Below, in pieces: positions 8,320-18,167 of a stretch of DNA of 64,000 bases. The stretch spans positions 62,001 through 126,000 of the forward strand of contig NZ_BDFE01000016.1 of assembly GCF_001748225.1 (NCBI RefSeq), in the 5' to 3' direction. A model generated the notes under the pieces. That model was not told the origin of the DNA. It searched no databases and saw nothing but the letters and a program-made list of their open reading frames with translations. Position 1 is the stretch's first letter. The number at the start of each line of letters is the position of its first letter. Source of the stretch: Desulfoplanes formicivorans (GTDB taxonomy: Bacteria > Desulfobacterota > Desulfovibrionia > Desulfovibrionales > Desulfomicrobiaceae). A program made the position numbers and the translations under genes.

Positions 8320-8463
8320 ATCCCACAACCTCTTTTGAGGTATGCCGCACCCGAAAAACGGATGGGCTTGTTTAGATTGCAAGTTATTCCCTTTCCCGTC
8401 AAATCAGCTGATAGGCGCCCCTGTTTGGAGATCGACCAAAGAGACGTCTAGAATTTGCTCCAT

Positions 8464-11400
8464 CTACTCATCTTCATCGGCATATTTCCACCAGTAAAGA
8501 TGGGTTCCCAAATCCGACTCAAGATACCTGTTGATGATCTTGCTGCCGGCGCTAGCTTTGAGAATGACGCCGCCCCCAGGACCGGATATGAGATTGATGG
8601 ACGAAGGTGGCGTGCTCTCTTTCACGCTGAAATATCGATCCGTAATGGTTTTTCCGGCATTATTCGGATCCAGATCAAAGGCAGCGTCTCCATAACAATA
8701 TCCCAGGGCATAAAACAGAGCGATGCCTTTGGGATTGCACGGGTCGTCAACCGTTGGAATGTATGAATTGAAGTAGATTTTCTTGTTGAACAATCTGGCA
8801 GCATTGGTGATTTTCTCACCATCATGGCTCATACTTCCATAATACATGGGGCAATCATCTTGCCCATCCAAAACAATATACCAGCCCTGGGCCTGGGTGT
8901 CATAATCATCACCCAGTATCCCCTTGAGGTCGAGCTTTTCATCTTCCGTCAGGGTTCCATTGCTGTCCAGTTCATCACAGGTGATATTGAGCAGATCAGT
9001 TTCATCCAGAGGAATCAGGGATGCATTGTGGCTCATGTCAAAAACCGCATAAAACCGGTTGCTCACTGCACTGGACTTGGGCTGGGCCTTGTCCCCCGTT
9101 CCAAAATAAATCACCGGGCGATCAGTGGAACAATCTCCTGCATAGGAAACTTCGGGCGTTGCAAAACATTTGCGAAACTTGTCCTGGGCATTATAGTCCC
9201 GCGTTCCATCCAGCTTGTCCACAAATCCACTCAAGGCCGAAGCTCCCCCCGCCATTTGCGGTCCATTGGCCTCAAAGAGCATGGACACTGACCACGCAGT
9301 ACCATTGTGGGCGACTTTCCAGACCCGGCTGGCAATATCAATGGCATAAATGACAAGATGCTGACCATCACTTGCCTGGGGATCGGTAATGACCGTTGAA
9401 GAACCCGGAAAACAGAAATCCATGTCGGTTCGCGTGATCGAAGTAAGGGTGCTGTTGCTGCTCGTGGAGTTGCTTGCTCCATGGGTCACCCGGAAAACAG
9501 GGGAACCGTCATGCACATTGACGACAAAAATGCCACGACCCTGTGTATCTGCAGCAGGCAATGTCCCATTGTACTCATCTTCCGCCGGATCATATCCGCC
9601 GCAAAATATGCCAAGATCCATAAGGCTGTCCGCACCCGTTCCAACGGGTACATCCGTGGCAATAACCATTTCCGACCATGATTGACCCATTTCGGCAAAA
9701 GCACCTGTGGGAGCGATATGCCAGGCAACTGTCCATTGGGCAGGATCGCTGCTGGTGCAATCCAATGCCCAATAATGCGATCCGCCTCTTCGTTCCCCGA
9801 AAATGAGCAACTCCGGGTTTCTGCCTGTCTGGTACGTGCTCAGATATCCGTCAACTCCGTAAACATGCTGGGACGCATCGGAATAATCCGATAGTTTGGT
9901 CCACAAATCAGGAGGCACAAAGGCGAGCTTCTCCCCCCCGGTCTCACTATCAAAAACATGCAGCATGCCATCATTAGCTCCTACAACAACATAGCGATGA
10001 GTCAGGTTACGCGCATTGGTACTGCCCACATAGTCCAGAACCAAAGGCTCGGAATGGATGATATCTCCCATGACCCAGGACCGGACACCCACGGGTTTGC
10101 CGTCGGCATCCGCGTCATAGGCATACCCGTGCATGTAATTGATGATGGCGTGAGCATCACTATCCTGTTCCACCCCGAAATCCGTTGCATTCATGGTGAC
10201 GGGAGTAAAATCGACCATCTGATCATTTTTCCAGGTTTTGACCACCCGTTGGTAATACTTTTTCTGAGTATAGGAGGCATCGGCCTGGGTCTTCAAGAGG
10301 GCGCCCGCTCCCCCCTTGTCCACCTGTCCACCATCCTGGGTGGTGGACCAATAGGAAGTGGCCGAATCCTTGAAAAGCCCGTCTGAAGTCGTTGCCGTTG
10401 CATTGCCCGCATCCAGTATCTCTTCGGTTCCATTGGTATACCATTTGAGATAATACCGTTTGAGATTACCCTGCCAATAACCGTTGGTCACTGGTTTGAA
10501 AAAGGCCATGTACAATTCGTTGCCCGATTGGGCACGGTTGGCTTGGTCCACGGAAATGGCCGGAGCCGTGAAGGAAACAGCATCGGTCATGGCCAGGCCA
10601 AGGCTGTAAAAGGCATTGACCAGCTGTTCCTGATCATAGGCGGTCAGATGCAGCCCGCCACTTTCATCGGCAATGTCCTGGAGCAGGGGATTTTCAAGAC
10701 CAAATCCAATGGTATGGGTGGTGAAATGATAGTCGGCCTCGGGGCTGGTGGCCAGCCAACGGGCAACATCATCGGAATAATTGGGCACATCTCCCGCATT
10801 CTGAGTCGGGTCCCCTCCCCAGTTGTCATCATCATGGTAGGCGGGATCACTGAAATCAGGATCATCGTCATCCTTGGAAATCCGTCTCCAGGAATCATCA
10901 CCCGAAGGAAACCCGTCGGTCAGAACCAGCAGATAATTTTGGCTGCACAGGGAAAGATCCGTGTTGGCGGCAAGATAATCATAACTGTAGTCATAGGCCT
11001 CCTGCATGCCCTCGCCCATGGGTGTTCCCCCATAGGCAGACAGATTATCCATGGCCGACTGGATGGTGGGCACGGAAGAACCCAGCTGGGCCTCACCTGA
11101 AATGCTTTGACCGCTCCACTGCAGCACTCCCCAATTGATGGAGTCTGCGGTGTCTTCAACCACCTGATCCATGGCCTGCTGCACCACTTCCAAACGGGAA
11201 AAGATCTTCTGGCCCACACCGTCATCGCCATTGCAACAGGAAAAGGTTCCTGAAGCCGTGGGCTCTGCATCACCAGAGGCAGTGATCCACTTCATTCTGG
11301 TGATCCTGAACCCACTATCATAGCCATTGCAATTATCGCCACCCTTTGGACCAACATAAAACTTAGCGTAAATTCTGTCCTGGTCGGAAACATCATAATA

Positions 11401-12618
11401 GCCGGTCCACCCCCGCTCATCGCATCCGTACAATTTGCCGTCATCGGTCTCCGGAAGCTGACGGGATGACTGTTTGAGAACACGTCCCGATTGGGTGACC
11501 AGCGAGACCCCGTCATTGTTGGACCCGGTCGAATACCCACACCAGCACCCTCCATCCCCGCTGTTGTTTTCTATGTCTAGGGTCTCGAAATAGAAGGCAA
11601 CCCGTGTGACACCGGCAAATTGATTCAAATCGATGAGGAAGTGCTCTTCATTACGGTTCGAGCTGTAATCGCTAGGATACTGCTTATTGCTAACAGGTCC
11701 CACATCCGTAATGGTCCACTGGGCGGACGAAGGCTGGTAGCACAGATTTTCCCAGCCCTCTCCCGAAAGATTGCACGCCCCTTCATCCTCCATATCCTCG
11801 ATCAGTTTGATAAAGCTCAGAAAATTGCCCGTGACAAAGGCGTAAACACGCTGCTTACCGTTCGTTGTAGTTGAGGCGTTATCAGGATCGTTTGTCAGCC
11901 GAAACGGGGGGCTACCTGTCTCAAACAATCCGGAAAAATACAAACCAGCAGACTTGAGATACCCGACAAATCCATAATCCTTGGCAATATTGGTTCTGGG
12001 GTCCGTACGCTGATCCGTCACCAATATATTCTGATAATTGAACAGGGTATGCCCGGCAATTTCGTCCGAAACATAAGCAACATCATAGTCCGTGCGACCC
12101 AAAGGGTAGGTATCGATCAACTCCGGGTAGACCACATACCCGTCCTCGTTTGTGGCAATGGTATTCCTAGTGACATCATCCCAGTCGGTTATCTGCCATC
12201 CCGTATCAATAACCCCCCCAGTAACCCATTTCTGACGCAGGGATGAACCTTCATACATGGGATCGCCAATAACAGCATGGGTTGTCCCTTGGGGGTCCGT
12301 GATTTCGCTGTACCCGATGTAGGCGCTGACAAGATAGATTTTGTTCTTTTCCCAGGGAAGATTGTTGTAGGCAACACCCAAATCGTTGTCATCAGACGCA
12401 TACCCGTTAGCCACGGCCCAGGTAAAAAACGCCTCATAATCGATATTATGATTGTACACCGGCCACTCCATGCTTCCCGAGGTATCAATAGCCAGCATGG
12501 CATTGCTTTTGACGGACGGAGCAAAGGCGTCAATGTCTTCGGATAATGCCGGGCCTGGAAGACAAAGCATACCAACCACCAAGCATATGAACCAGATCAG
12601 TTGTCGTGCACCTGACAT
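8464..12618 (-). CDS. pilY1: PilY1-like type IV pilus tip adhesin
   Basis: A 1384-residue exported protein, the size of PilY1. The start at 12618 follows AGGAGGTGGGAC and gives a signal peptide (LIWFICLVVGMLCLPGPALS). A VWA-type metal site follows (MLAIDTSGSMEW, MIDAS DxSxS). The C-terminal half is a PilY1 beta-propeller, with YDADADGKPVG (DxDxDG calcium loop type), SEPLVLDYVGS and repeated VVVGANDGMLHVFD. PilY1 sits at the pilus tip, mediates adhesion and helps start fibre assembly with minor pilins. It is the last and largest gene of the FimT-PilW-PilV-PilX operon. An upstream in-frame start at 12822 would destroy the signal peptide. Confidence 0.93.
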   Translation of the reverse strand: MSGARQLIWFICLVVGMLCLPGPALSEDIDAFAPSVKSNAMLAIDTSGSMEWPVYNHNIDYEAFFTWAVANGYASDDNDLGVAYNNLPWEKNKIYLVSAYIGYSEITDPQGTTHAVIGDPMYEGSSLRQKWVTGGVIDTGWQITDWDDVTRNTIATNEDGYVVYPELIDTYPLGRTDYDVAYVSDEIAGHTLFNYQNILVTDQRTDPRTNIAKDYGFVGYLKSAGLYFSGLFETGSPPFRLTNDPDNASTTTNGKQRVYAFVTGNFLSFIKLIEDMEDEGACNLSGEGWENLCYQPSSAQWTITDVGPVSNKQYPSDYSSNRNEEHFLIDLNQFAGVTRVAFYFETLDIENNSGDGGCWCGYSTGSNNDGVSLVTQSGRVLKQSSRQLPETDDGKLYGCDERGWTGYYDVSDQDRIYAKFYVGPKGGDNCNGYDSGFRITRMKWITASGDAEPTASGTFSCCNGDDGVGQKIFSRLEVVQQAMDQVVEDTADSINWGVLQWSGQSISGEAQLGSSVPTIQSAMDNLSAYGGTPMGEGMQEAYDYSYDYLAANTDLSLCSQNYLLVLTDGFPSGDDSWRRISKDDDDPDFSDPAYHDDDNWGGDPTQNAGDVPNYSDDVARWLATSPEADYHFTTHTIGFGLENPLLQDIADESGGLHLTAYDQEQLVNAFYSLGLAMTDAVSFTAPAISVDQANRAQSGNELYMAFFKPVTNGYWQGNLKRYYLKWYTNGTEEILDAGNATATTSDGLFKDSATSYWSTTQDGGQVDKGGAGALLKTQADASYTQKKYYQRVVKTWKNDQMVDFTPVTMNATDFGVEQDSDAHAIINYMHGYAYDADADGKPVGVRSWVMGDIIHSEPLVLDYVGSTNARNLTHRYVVVGANDGMLHVFDSETGGEKLAFVPPDLWTKLSDYSDASQHVYGVDGYLSTYQTGRNPELLIFGERRGGSHYWALDCTSSDPAQWTVAWHIAPTGAFAEMGQSWSEMVIATDVPVGTGADSLMDLGIFCGGYDPAEDEYNGTLPAADTQGRGIFVVNVHDGSPVFRVTHGASNSTSSNSTLTSITRTDMDFCFPGSSTVITDPQASDGQHLVIYAIDIASRVWKVAHNGTAWSVSMLFEANGPQMAGGASALSGFVDKLDGTRDYNAQDKFRKCFATPEVSYAGDCSTDRPVIYFGTGDKAQPKSSAVSNRFYAVFDMSHNASLIPLDETDLLNITCDELDSNGTLTEDEKLDLKGILGDDYDTQAQGWYIVLDGQDDCPMYYGSMSHDGEKITNAARLFNKKIYFNSYIPTVDDPCNPKGIALFYALGYCYGDAAFDLDPNNAGKTITDRYFSVKESTPPSSINLISGPGGGVILKASAGSKIINRYLESDLGTHLYWWKYADEDE

Positions 12619-12637
12619 GTCCCACCTCCTTCCACCC

Positions 12638-13141
12638 CTAATTGGCCACCCGTCTGTACACCTGACACATGAGACTTGCACTGCCGGACCTCTTGGCCTC
12701 GATTTGATTGAAAATGATATCAACCGTTCGTGCGCCTTCACCTTTGATAATGGCCTGCTTTCTGGTGATAAACTTGACAGCGTATTTATATTCGTGATTG
12801 CCGACGTAATGAGCCGTTGCATTCATTGGAATAGTGTCTGTACTATTATCTTCAGGGAATCCACCATCCATGCTTTTAACAATATAATATGGTTCATGAT
12901 TTTTCTGTTCGGCCTTGGTCAACACAACCGGATAGGAAAAAACCAACGAGGACTCTGCATTCAGTCCACCATCGGCGACGAAAAAATCCTGCTGATAGTC
13001 ACGATCATTGGAAGCAATCATCAATTCAGTGAGCGTTGTATTGGTGGCCACCATTCCCATGACTGTCATCACCACAAGAACGACAAGAATGGTGACCAGA
13101 ATAGATCCGTCATTATGGTACAGGAAATTTGAATTATTCAT
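12638..13141 (-). CDS. pilX: PilX-like minor pilin / pilus assembly protein
   Basis: A 167-residue protein with the PilX N-terminus: a short polar leader (HNDGSILVTILVVLVVMTVMGM) and one hydrophobic helix, followed by NTTLTELMIASNDRDYQQDFFVADGGLNAE, the conserved region that includes the A-x-x-G-hydrophobic signature. PilX-type pilins lack the standard phenylalanine at +1 and join PilV, PilW, FimT and PilY1 in a priming complex. It overlaps the pilV stop by 8 nt and is followed 19 nt later by pilY1. Confidence 0.85.
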   Translation of the reverse strand: MNNSNFLYHNDGSILVTILVVLVVMTVMGMVATNTTLTELMIASNDRDYQQDFFVADGGLNAESSLVFSYPVVLTKAEQKNHEPYYIVKSMDGGFPEDNSTDTIPMNATAHYVGNHEYKYAVKFITRKQAIIKGEGARTVDIIFNQIEAKRSGSASLMCQVYRRVAN

Positions 13142-13499
13142 AATTTGAAGTTTTTATATAAGAAAAAGTCGAGTTCATCCCATCAACAGATACGACAATC
13201 TGTACTTCCTTATGCTTGAGTGTTGCGTTTTCGTTGACAGAACATGTTATATCGTATGTTTTGTTGTTCATGATAACCGATGCATTATAGTCCTGGCATT
13301 CGTCATAGGGCGTGTTTATCATCTTTTCCAATTCAGTATTGGCAAGCATGGTTGCCAGGGAAATGGTTTGGGATTGGGCATTCCCCGTGGCATTGCGCCC
13401 CTGAAGGGTAGAAAACCCCATCACCCCAATGGTCAGGATGAGTAGGGCCATCAACACCTCAATAAGGGTGAATCCTGTGGCAGCATGCGAAGTGTTCAT
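13134..13499 (-). CDS. pilV: PilV-like minor pilin
   Basis: A 121-residue type IV prepilin. The class III leader TSHAATG is cut before FTLIEVLMALLILTIGVMGF, with the invariant Glu at +5. PilV family features follow (QSQTISLATMLANTELEKM). The start at 13499 is chosen because it overlaps the pilW stop (ATGA) and leaves a short leader. The longer reading adds a 14-residue extension with no ribosome site. It is an inner-membrane prepilin processed by PilD, which is not encoded here. Confidence 0.85.
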   Translation of the reverse strand: MNTSHAATGFTLIEVLMALLILTIGVMGFSTLQGRNATGNAQSQTISLATMLANTELEKMINTPYDECQDYNASVIMNNKTYDITCSVNENATLKHKEVQIVVSVDGMNSTFSYIKTSNYE

Positions 13500-14077
13500 T
13501 CCAGTCCCAGATTCCTGCATCGTACCGTAGCGTTCAGACAACGCGGGGCATCATATTTTTGCGCATAGGGACCCGAAATCCGGCCACAGAGCTGAATGCT
13601 TACCATTCTGATATCGTCTGTGTCCCAGGGACTTGTAGTCAAGGTTCCATTGCTCATACCATATACAAACTCACACGAAGCAATATCATAAACAACAGGT
13701 TGATAGCCACCTGCATCGGACAACTGAACCTTGAGGGCCCCCTCGGCAGCAACATACTTGAAGTCCAGATCATTCTCGCACATACCGTCCCCTTCCTGAT
13801 CATATTGCAGGTGCAGGGAGGTAGCGTTGGCTCGTGTAATGCCTGCGCATGAAGCGTTCCTGCTGGGATCAAGTCCTGCCATACGCAGATGCCTAGTCAC
13901 CAAGGCCAGGGAAGCCCTGATATCTTGCCGCAAGTGGACTATTTGTTCCTGAGAAGTGAATATCTCGCTGCTGGAACGAAACAGGACATACATGGCGCCA
14001 AGAAGGAGTATCCCGGCCACCATGGCCACCAGCAACTCCACAAGGGTGAATCCCTGTCGTGGGCGTAATACGGTCAT
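13496..14077 (-). CDS. pilW: PilW-like minor pilin
   Basis: A 193-residue prepilin: leader TVLRPRQG, then FTLVELLVAMVAGILLLGAM, with Glu at +5 and a typical PilW tail (VHLRQDIRASLALVTRHLRMAGLDP). Cysteine pairs in the C-terminal part (CAGIT, CEFVYG) are typical of PilW globular heads. The start at 14077 follows the upstream stop by 1 nt. An upstream ATG at 14104 would overlap that gene. It is part of the four-pilin operon with PilY1. Confidence 0.85.
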   Translation of the reverse strand: MTVLRPRQGFTLVELLVAMVAGILLLGAMYVLFRSSSEIFTSQEQIVHLRQDIRASLALVTRHLRMAGLDPSRNASCAGITRANATSLHLQYDQEGDGMCENDLDFKYVAAEGALKVQLSDAGGYQPVVYDIASCEFVYGMSNGTLTTSPWDTDDIRMVSIQLCGRISGPYAQKYDAPRCLNATVRCRNLGLE

Positions 14078-14078
14078 A

Positions 14079-14696
14079 TCAGTACGCTTCCCACCTGGTA
14101 CCATTCCACCGTTTGGCCAGAATGGTGCCGATTGTTAGGGTCCCAACGGCACGGGCCTGGCCCGCATCATTGGTAATGTAGGCATACCCGGCATGCCTGG
14201 CAGTGCCTCTGGAAGTAAAAACAACCCGGTTGGCTGTATAGGAGATTTCGTCGGCTCCAAAGCTCTCGCCAATGGCCTCCGTCGCCTTGCCATGCCCGTA
14301 CCTGATGCCGCTGGCATAGGAAGCCAAACGCACGATCTGGGGGCAGGTATTGTCACCTCTGGTAGACCATTCTCCGTCGCCATTGGCCGTACACAGGCTG
14401 TAGGTCCCGTTGACAGGATCAAAAAAAACAGCGGTTTCGGCATTGTTCCGAATAGCCGTCATGCGTGACTTGTGTAAAGTGCCGATCAAATCACGAGTAG
14501 CCGCATTGATCCTGTAGTTATCCAGATTGACGACCAGGTAGACACCGCCCCAGGCGAGAAGAAACCCCAGAATGGCCAGGACAACAAGCAACTCAATCAG
14601 TGAGAAACCCCACCAGGTACAATACCCGGCAGCATCAATATGATGCCCCCAAGTGCCTAGTCTGGCCTTTGGAACACGAATCCATGAATCGGACAT
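14079..14696 (-). CDS. fimT: FimT/GspH-type pseudopilin
   Basis: A 205-residue prepilin with a long leader: processing is expected before FSLIELLVVLAILGFLLAWG (Glu at +5) near residue 31. The following LIGTLHKSRMTAIRNNAETAV is the GspH/FimT signature. The C-terminal half includes VFTSRGTARHAGYAYITND, the GspH beta-rich head. It is first in the operon fimT-pilW-pilV-pilX-pilY1. The unusually long leader (about 30 residues) might reflect a later start, but no good internal ATG with a ribosome site was seen. Confidence 0.83.
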   Translation of the reverse strand: MSDSWIRVPKARLGTWGHHIDAAGYCTWWGFSLIELLVVLAILGFLLAWGGVYLVVNLDNYRINAATRDLIGTLHKSRMTAIRNNAETAVFFDPVNGTYSLCTANGDGEWSTRGDNTCPQIVRLASYASGIRYGHGKATEAIGESFGADEISYTANRVVFTSRGTARHAGYAYITNDAGQARAVGTLTIGTILAKRWNGTRWEAY

Positions 14697-15100
14697 CTCT
14701 CACATCCTTGCAATGCCTGCGGCGTAACGAACACCATGGTTGGACGGAAAGTCAGCAGGAAGAGGGAAAAAGCTCGGAAAAATGCGTGACAGAAGAAAAT
14801 GCGGCAGGAAGACAAACTCATATCCGGCAACCTGGCGATCTCCGTGAGACCCATGGCTTTCCGTCCCTGCCTCGCGACAGGTTTGGCATTGTTCGCGAAT
14901 GATTATATACTTGGGAATATTGAATGAAAAAAATGGTTCCGTCAATCAGATTTCAGAGGAAAAGTCTGACGCCGGAAGGCATGAAAAGCTCGTGATTCTT
15001 TTCCCATGGGTTGACTTTCGCCTCACGACAACCCCAAGTAAACAAAGTTTTGTATACTGCGCAGTAGTGAAACGCATCCCACACATGCAGCGAGGCCTCC
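14697..15100. other. Divergent intergenic region between fimT operon and acpS
   Basis: 404 nt without a credible gene. I examined it for sigma-54 sites because pilus genes flank it. A GG-N10-GC pair upstream of fimT has almost no other consensus bases, so I do not call it. TATACT near 15055 could be part of an acpS promoter, but no matching -35 was found. Confidence 0.4.
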
Positions 15101-15475
15101 TTGATCATCGGAATAGGTACCGACGTTGTCGAAATGGACCGAATCGCATCAAGTATCCGCAGATTCGGCAATCGTTTTCTGGAAAAAGTTCTGACCCGGC
15201 AGGAACGGGACCACCTGCCAAATCACCCCACTGCGTATGTGGCAGGCCGATTCGCTGCCAAGGAAGCCTGCGTCAAGGCCCTTGGAACCGGCTTCTCCCA
15301 GGGCATTTGGTTTCAACACATAGATGTCGTTTCACTGGACTCCGGACAACCGACCATCGTGTTGCACGGTCCGGCGCTGGCAAGAAGCACGTCTCTTGAT
15401 GTTCATGGTATTCATATCAGTATAACACATGGTCGTGATATTGCTTCGGCCATGGTCATTTTGGAGGGAAAATGA
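15101..15475 (+). CDS. acpS: Holo-[acyl-carrier-protein] synthase
   Basis: A 124-residue 4'-phosphopantetheinyl transferase that activates acyl carrier protein for fatty acid synthesis. IIGIGTDVVEMDRI carries the metal-binding Asp, and GRFAAKEACVKALGTG carries the second metal Glu and the CoA-binding lysine. The reading starts with TTG (GAGG 5 nt upstream). The length is normal. Its stop overlaps the nnrD start by ATGA. Confidence 0.93.
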   Translation: MIIGIGTDVVEMDRIASSIRRFGNRFLEKVLTRQERDHLPNHPTAYVAGRFAAKEACVKALGTGFSQGIWFQHIDVVSLDSGQPTIVLHGPALARSTSLDVHGIHISITHGRDIASAMVILEGK

Positions 15476-17073
15476 CAAAATCTCGTTTGTGTCCCGCCAC
15501 CCATTCCTCTGACGACCTGTCCACCGTGTACGCCCCTCTTCCAACCCCCGAAGAAATGGCTCATTGGGACAAGGTATGCATGGATACCTATGGACCGTCC
15601 GGTGCTATTCTCATGGAAAACGCCAGTCGTGAGGCCTACCACGTTCTGTCCAAAAATTTCGGGAGTCTCAAGGGCCGCAGCGCTGTGGTCTTTGCCGGTT
15701 CCGGCAACAATGGAGGTGATGCCTTTGCCCTGGCCAGACAGCTCTGGAATCACGGGGTCAAGGTGATGATCCTGCATACCAAGGACCGGGACAAGTATTC
15801 CGGAGACAGTGCCTACCACATGGATCTGGCCCTGCGCCTGGACATTCCCTGCCTGTATCTTCCGGATTACCATCTGGACTTCTTGCGAAAAATCGACATT
15901 GTTGTTGACGGCCTTTTGGGAACAGGCTTTCAGGGCCCTTTGCGCCAAGAATTCCAGACCTGGATCAAGGCTATCAACAAACTTGGCAAAAACAGCTTTG
16001 TCCTTTCCCTGGACATCCCTTCGGGTGTTAACGGCACCACAGGCATACCCTCGCCCATTGCGGTCAATGCCCATGTCACGGTCACCTTTGAAGCCGCCAA
16101 GCTGGGCCTTTTTCTTCCCCCTGCCAAAGAATTCATCGGCAAGCTTGAAATCAAGAAAATCGGGATACCCAAAATCATCCGCCAACAGCATCCGGCCAAG
16201 CACGTGGCCCTGACCGAAGACATTCTCCACTACCTGCCCAAGCCCCATGCCACCATGCACAAGGGCGAAGCAGGTCATGTGCTCATTCTGGGAGGTTCCC
16301 CGGCTCTGACCGGCGCGCCCATGCTCAGCGCCCTGGGCGCCATACGCAGCGGCGCCGGACTGGTGACCATTGGCAGTCCCAAACAGCTTGTCCATGAAAT
16401 CAAGCATGACTGGCCGGACATCATGGGCCTGCCCCTGGGTACAGGCGACGACTGGGATGCCTCATGCGCCCGGGAACTTGAAGACCATCTGTCTCGATTT
16501 GATGCCGTGGTTCTGGGTCCCGGCCTGGGAAGAACTCCCGGAGCCCTTGCCTTTCTCACCCGTTATCTGGACAACCCCCATCCCAATACCCTGCTGGACG
16601 CCGATGCCCTCTACTTTCTTGCCCAAGACAAACAGGTGATGGCCAAGGTCCCCAAAACATCCATTGTCACCCCGCATCCAGGGGAAATGGCCCGTTTTTT
16701 CAATGTCACCTCCCGCGACATCAACGCCGACAGGGCCGCCTATGTCAGAAAATTCACCCAGGAATTCAAGGTGAACATCCTGCTTAAGGGGGCCGCCACC
16801 ATCATATCCGACGGCGAGGATCCCGTGTACATTTCACCTTTTGCCACGCCCAATCTTGCCCTGGGAGGATCGGGCGATGTCCTCTCGGGCATTATTGCCG
16901 CAATCATGGCCCGGGGCGTGCCAACCCTCATGGCGGCCCAGATCGGCGTCTACTGGCACGGCCTTTGCGGTCGTGTTCTGGCCCGGGAATATCCCTTGCG
17001 GGGGAACATGCCCCAGGAAATCGCCCATACATTGCCTTTGGCCATCAAGGAGTGGAACGATGCTCACTGCTAA
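15472..17073 (+). CDS. nnrD: Bifunctional NAD(P)H-hydrate epimerase / ADP-dependent dehydratase
   Basis: A 533-residue fusion that repairs damaged NAD(P)H hydrates. The N-terminal YjeF_N epimerase (NnrE) domain holds FAGSGNNGGDAFALAR and DIVVDGLLGTGFQG. The C-terminal carbohydrate-kinase-like dehydratase (NnrD) domain holds the catalytic loop NLALGGSGDVLSG and the nucleotide site TPHPGEMARF. Full-length fusions of 490-540 residues are standard. Start overlaps acpS; stop lies 14 nt inside the CBS gene. Confidence 0.95.
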   Translation: MTKSRLCPATHSSDDLSTVYAPLPTPEEMAHWDKVCMDTYGPSGAILMENASREAYHVLSKNFGSLKGRSAVVFAGSGNNGGDAFALARQLWNHGVKVMILHTKDRDKYSGDSAYHMDLALRLDIPCLYLPDYHLDFLRKIDIVVDGLLGTGFQGPLRQEFQTWIKAINKLGKNSFVLSLDIPSGVNGTTGIPSPIAVNAHVTVTFEAAKLGLFLPPAKEFIGKLEIKKIGIPKIIRQQHPAKHVALTEDILHYLPKPHATMHKGEAGHVLILGGSPALTGAPMLSALGAIRSGAGLVTIGSPKQLVHEIKHDWPDIMGLPLGTGDDWDASCARELEDHLSRFDAVVLGPGLGRTPGALAFLTRYLDNPHPNTLLDADALYFLAQDKQVMAKVPKTSIVTPHPGEMARFFNVTSRDINADRAAYVRKFTQEFKVNILLKGAATIISDGEDPVYISPFATPNLALGGSGDVLSGIIAAIMARGVPTLMAAQIGVYWHGLCGRVLAREYPLRGNMPQEIAHTLPLAIKEWNDAHC

Positions 17074-17509
17074 AGATATCATGACCCCCCAACCCCTGAC
17101 TGTAACTCCGGAAACCGACATTGCCCAGGCAGCTGCCATGCTGCTGCAAAACGATATCAACGGACTTCCTGTCATTGATCAGGACGGCCACCTTGTGGGA
17201 ATTCTGTGCCAGAGCGATCTGGTTTCCCTGCAAAAGAAATTTCCCCTGCCGTCGGTGTTCACCTTTCTGGATGGCTTTCTTCCCCTAAGCTCCATGTCGA
17301 CAATGGAAAAGGAAATCCAGAAAATCTTTGCCTCCACTGTTGCGGACGCCATGACGCCCTCCCCCGTGACCGTGAAGGTCGAGACCCCAGTGGACGAAAT
17401 TGCCGGCCTCATGGTTGACCGCAAGTTCCACTCCCTGCCTGTCATGGACGGGGACAAACTCGTGGGCATGGTCGGCATGAAGGATATTTTGAAAACCGTT
17501 GTCAGCTAA
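17060..17509 (+). CDS. Tandem CBS-domain protein
   Basis: A 149-residue protein made only of two CBS domains, MLTAKDIMTPQPLTVTPETD and VADAMTPSPVTVKVETPVDE, each ending in a hydrophobic-Asp/Gly-I/V stretch (LVGILCQSDL, LVGMVGMKDIL). Such pairs bind adenosyl ligands (AMP, ATP, SAM) and usually regulate a partner. None is fused here, so the target is unknown. AAGGAG lies 8 nt before the ATG at 17060, which sits 14 nt inside nnrD. The stop overlaps tsaE by one base. Confidence 0.9.
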   Translation: MLTAKDIMTPQPLTVTPETDIAQAAAMLLQNDINGLPVIDQDGHLVGILCQSDLVSLQKKFPLPSVFTFLDGFLPLSSMSTMEKEIQKIFASTVADAMTPSPVTVKVETPVDEIAGLMVDRKFHSLPVMDGDKLVGMVGMKDILKTVVS

Positions 17510-17976
17510 TGGAAATCCTGCTCGCCTCCCTTGAGGACACACGGCGGTTGGCACGCAAGCTGGCTACCTGCATCCTGAAACAGAATGCCTTTGCGGCCAT
17601 TCTCCAGCAGGGCGATCTGGGCTCGGGCAAAACAACCCTGACCAGCATGCTGGTTCCCCTGCTGCCAGGAGGTGAGCAGGCAGAGGTGAGCAGTCCCAGC
17701 TTCACGGTCATGAATATCTACCCCACACGACCGGAAACCGTGCATTTTGATTTCTACCGGACCGAGGGGCTGGGGCTTGACGGCACCATGGAGGAGTACC
17801 TCTACAACACCCAACACCTGTGCATTGCCGAATGGATTGATTACCTGCCCGAACCCCTCTGGCCGGACAATCACCTTTTGATTCAATGGACAGTTGAGGA
17901 CACGGCTCGAAAGCTTGTCCTCAGCTCCCAGGGCGCTTTGGGCGACCAACTTCTGGCATGTCTGGCCACCTGTTGA
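17509..17976 (+). CDS. tsaE: tRNA threonylcarbamoyladenosine biosynthesis ATPase TsaE
   Basis: A 155-residue P-loop ATPase with GDLGSGKTT (Walker A) and the TsaE motif SSPSFTVMNIY followed by HFDFYR (Walker B-like). TsaE drives t6A modification of tRNA position 37 together with TsaB and TsaD, which are not in this window. The start overlaps the upstream CBS gene (TAATG). Length is normal. The link to the CBS protein is only positional. Confidence 0.92.
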   Translation: MEILLASLEDTRRLARKLATCILKQNAFAAILQQGDLGSGKTTLTSMLVPLLPGGEQAEVSSPSFTVMNIYPTRPETVHFDFYRTEGLGLDGTMEEYLYNTQHLCIAEWIDYLPEPLWPDNHLLIQWTVEDTARKLVLSSQGALGDQLLACLATC

Positions 17977-18167
17977 TTTCCTGCCGCCCACCGCTTATCC
18001 ATGTACAGGGCTATCACTGTTTTCTAAACTGTCTGCAATATCAGGCAAAAACGGCATGAACCCTGCCGGACGGATGCCAATGAGTGCATCTCTTTGAAAG
18101 GTGACCTTGCAACCCACAGGGACATCTTTTTTCAACCACCCATCTGCAACGTATCTTCGAGGAATTC

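Noticed and set aside
14722-14736. Possible sigma-54 promoter upstream of the fimT-pilY1 operon
   Set aside because: Only the GG and GC pairs match; the other consensus bases are absent and the leader would be about 13 nt.
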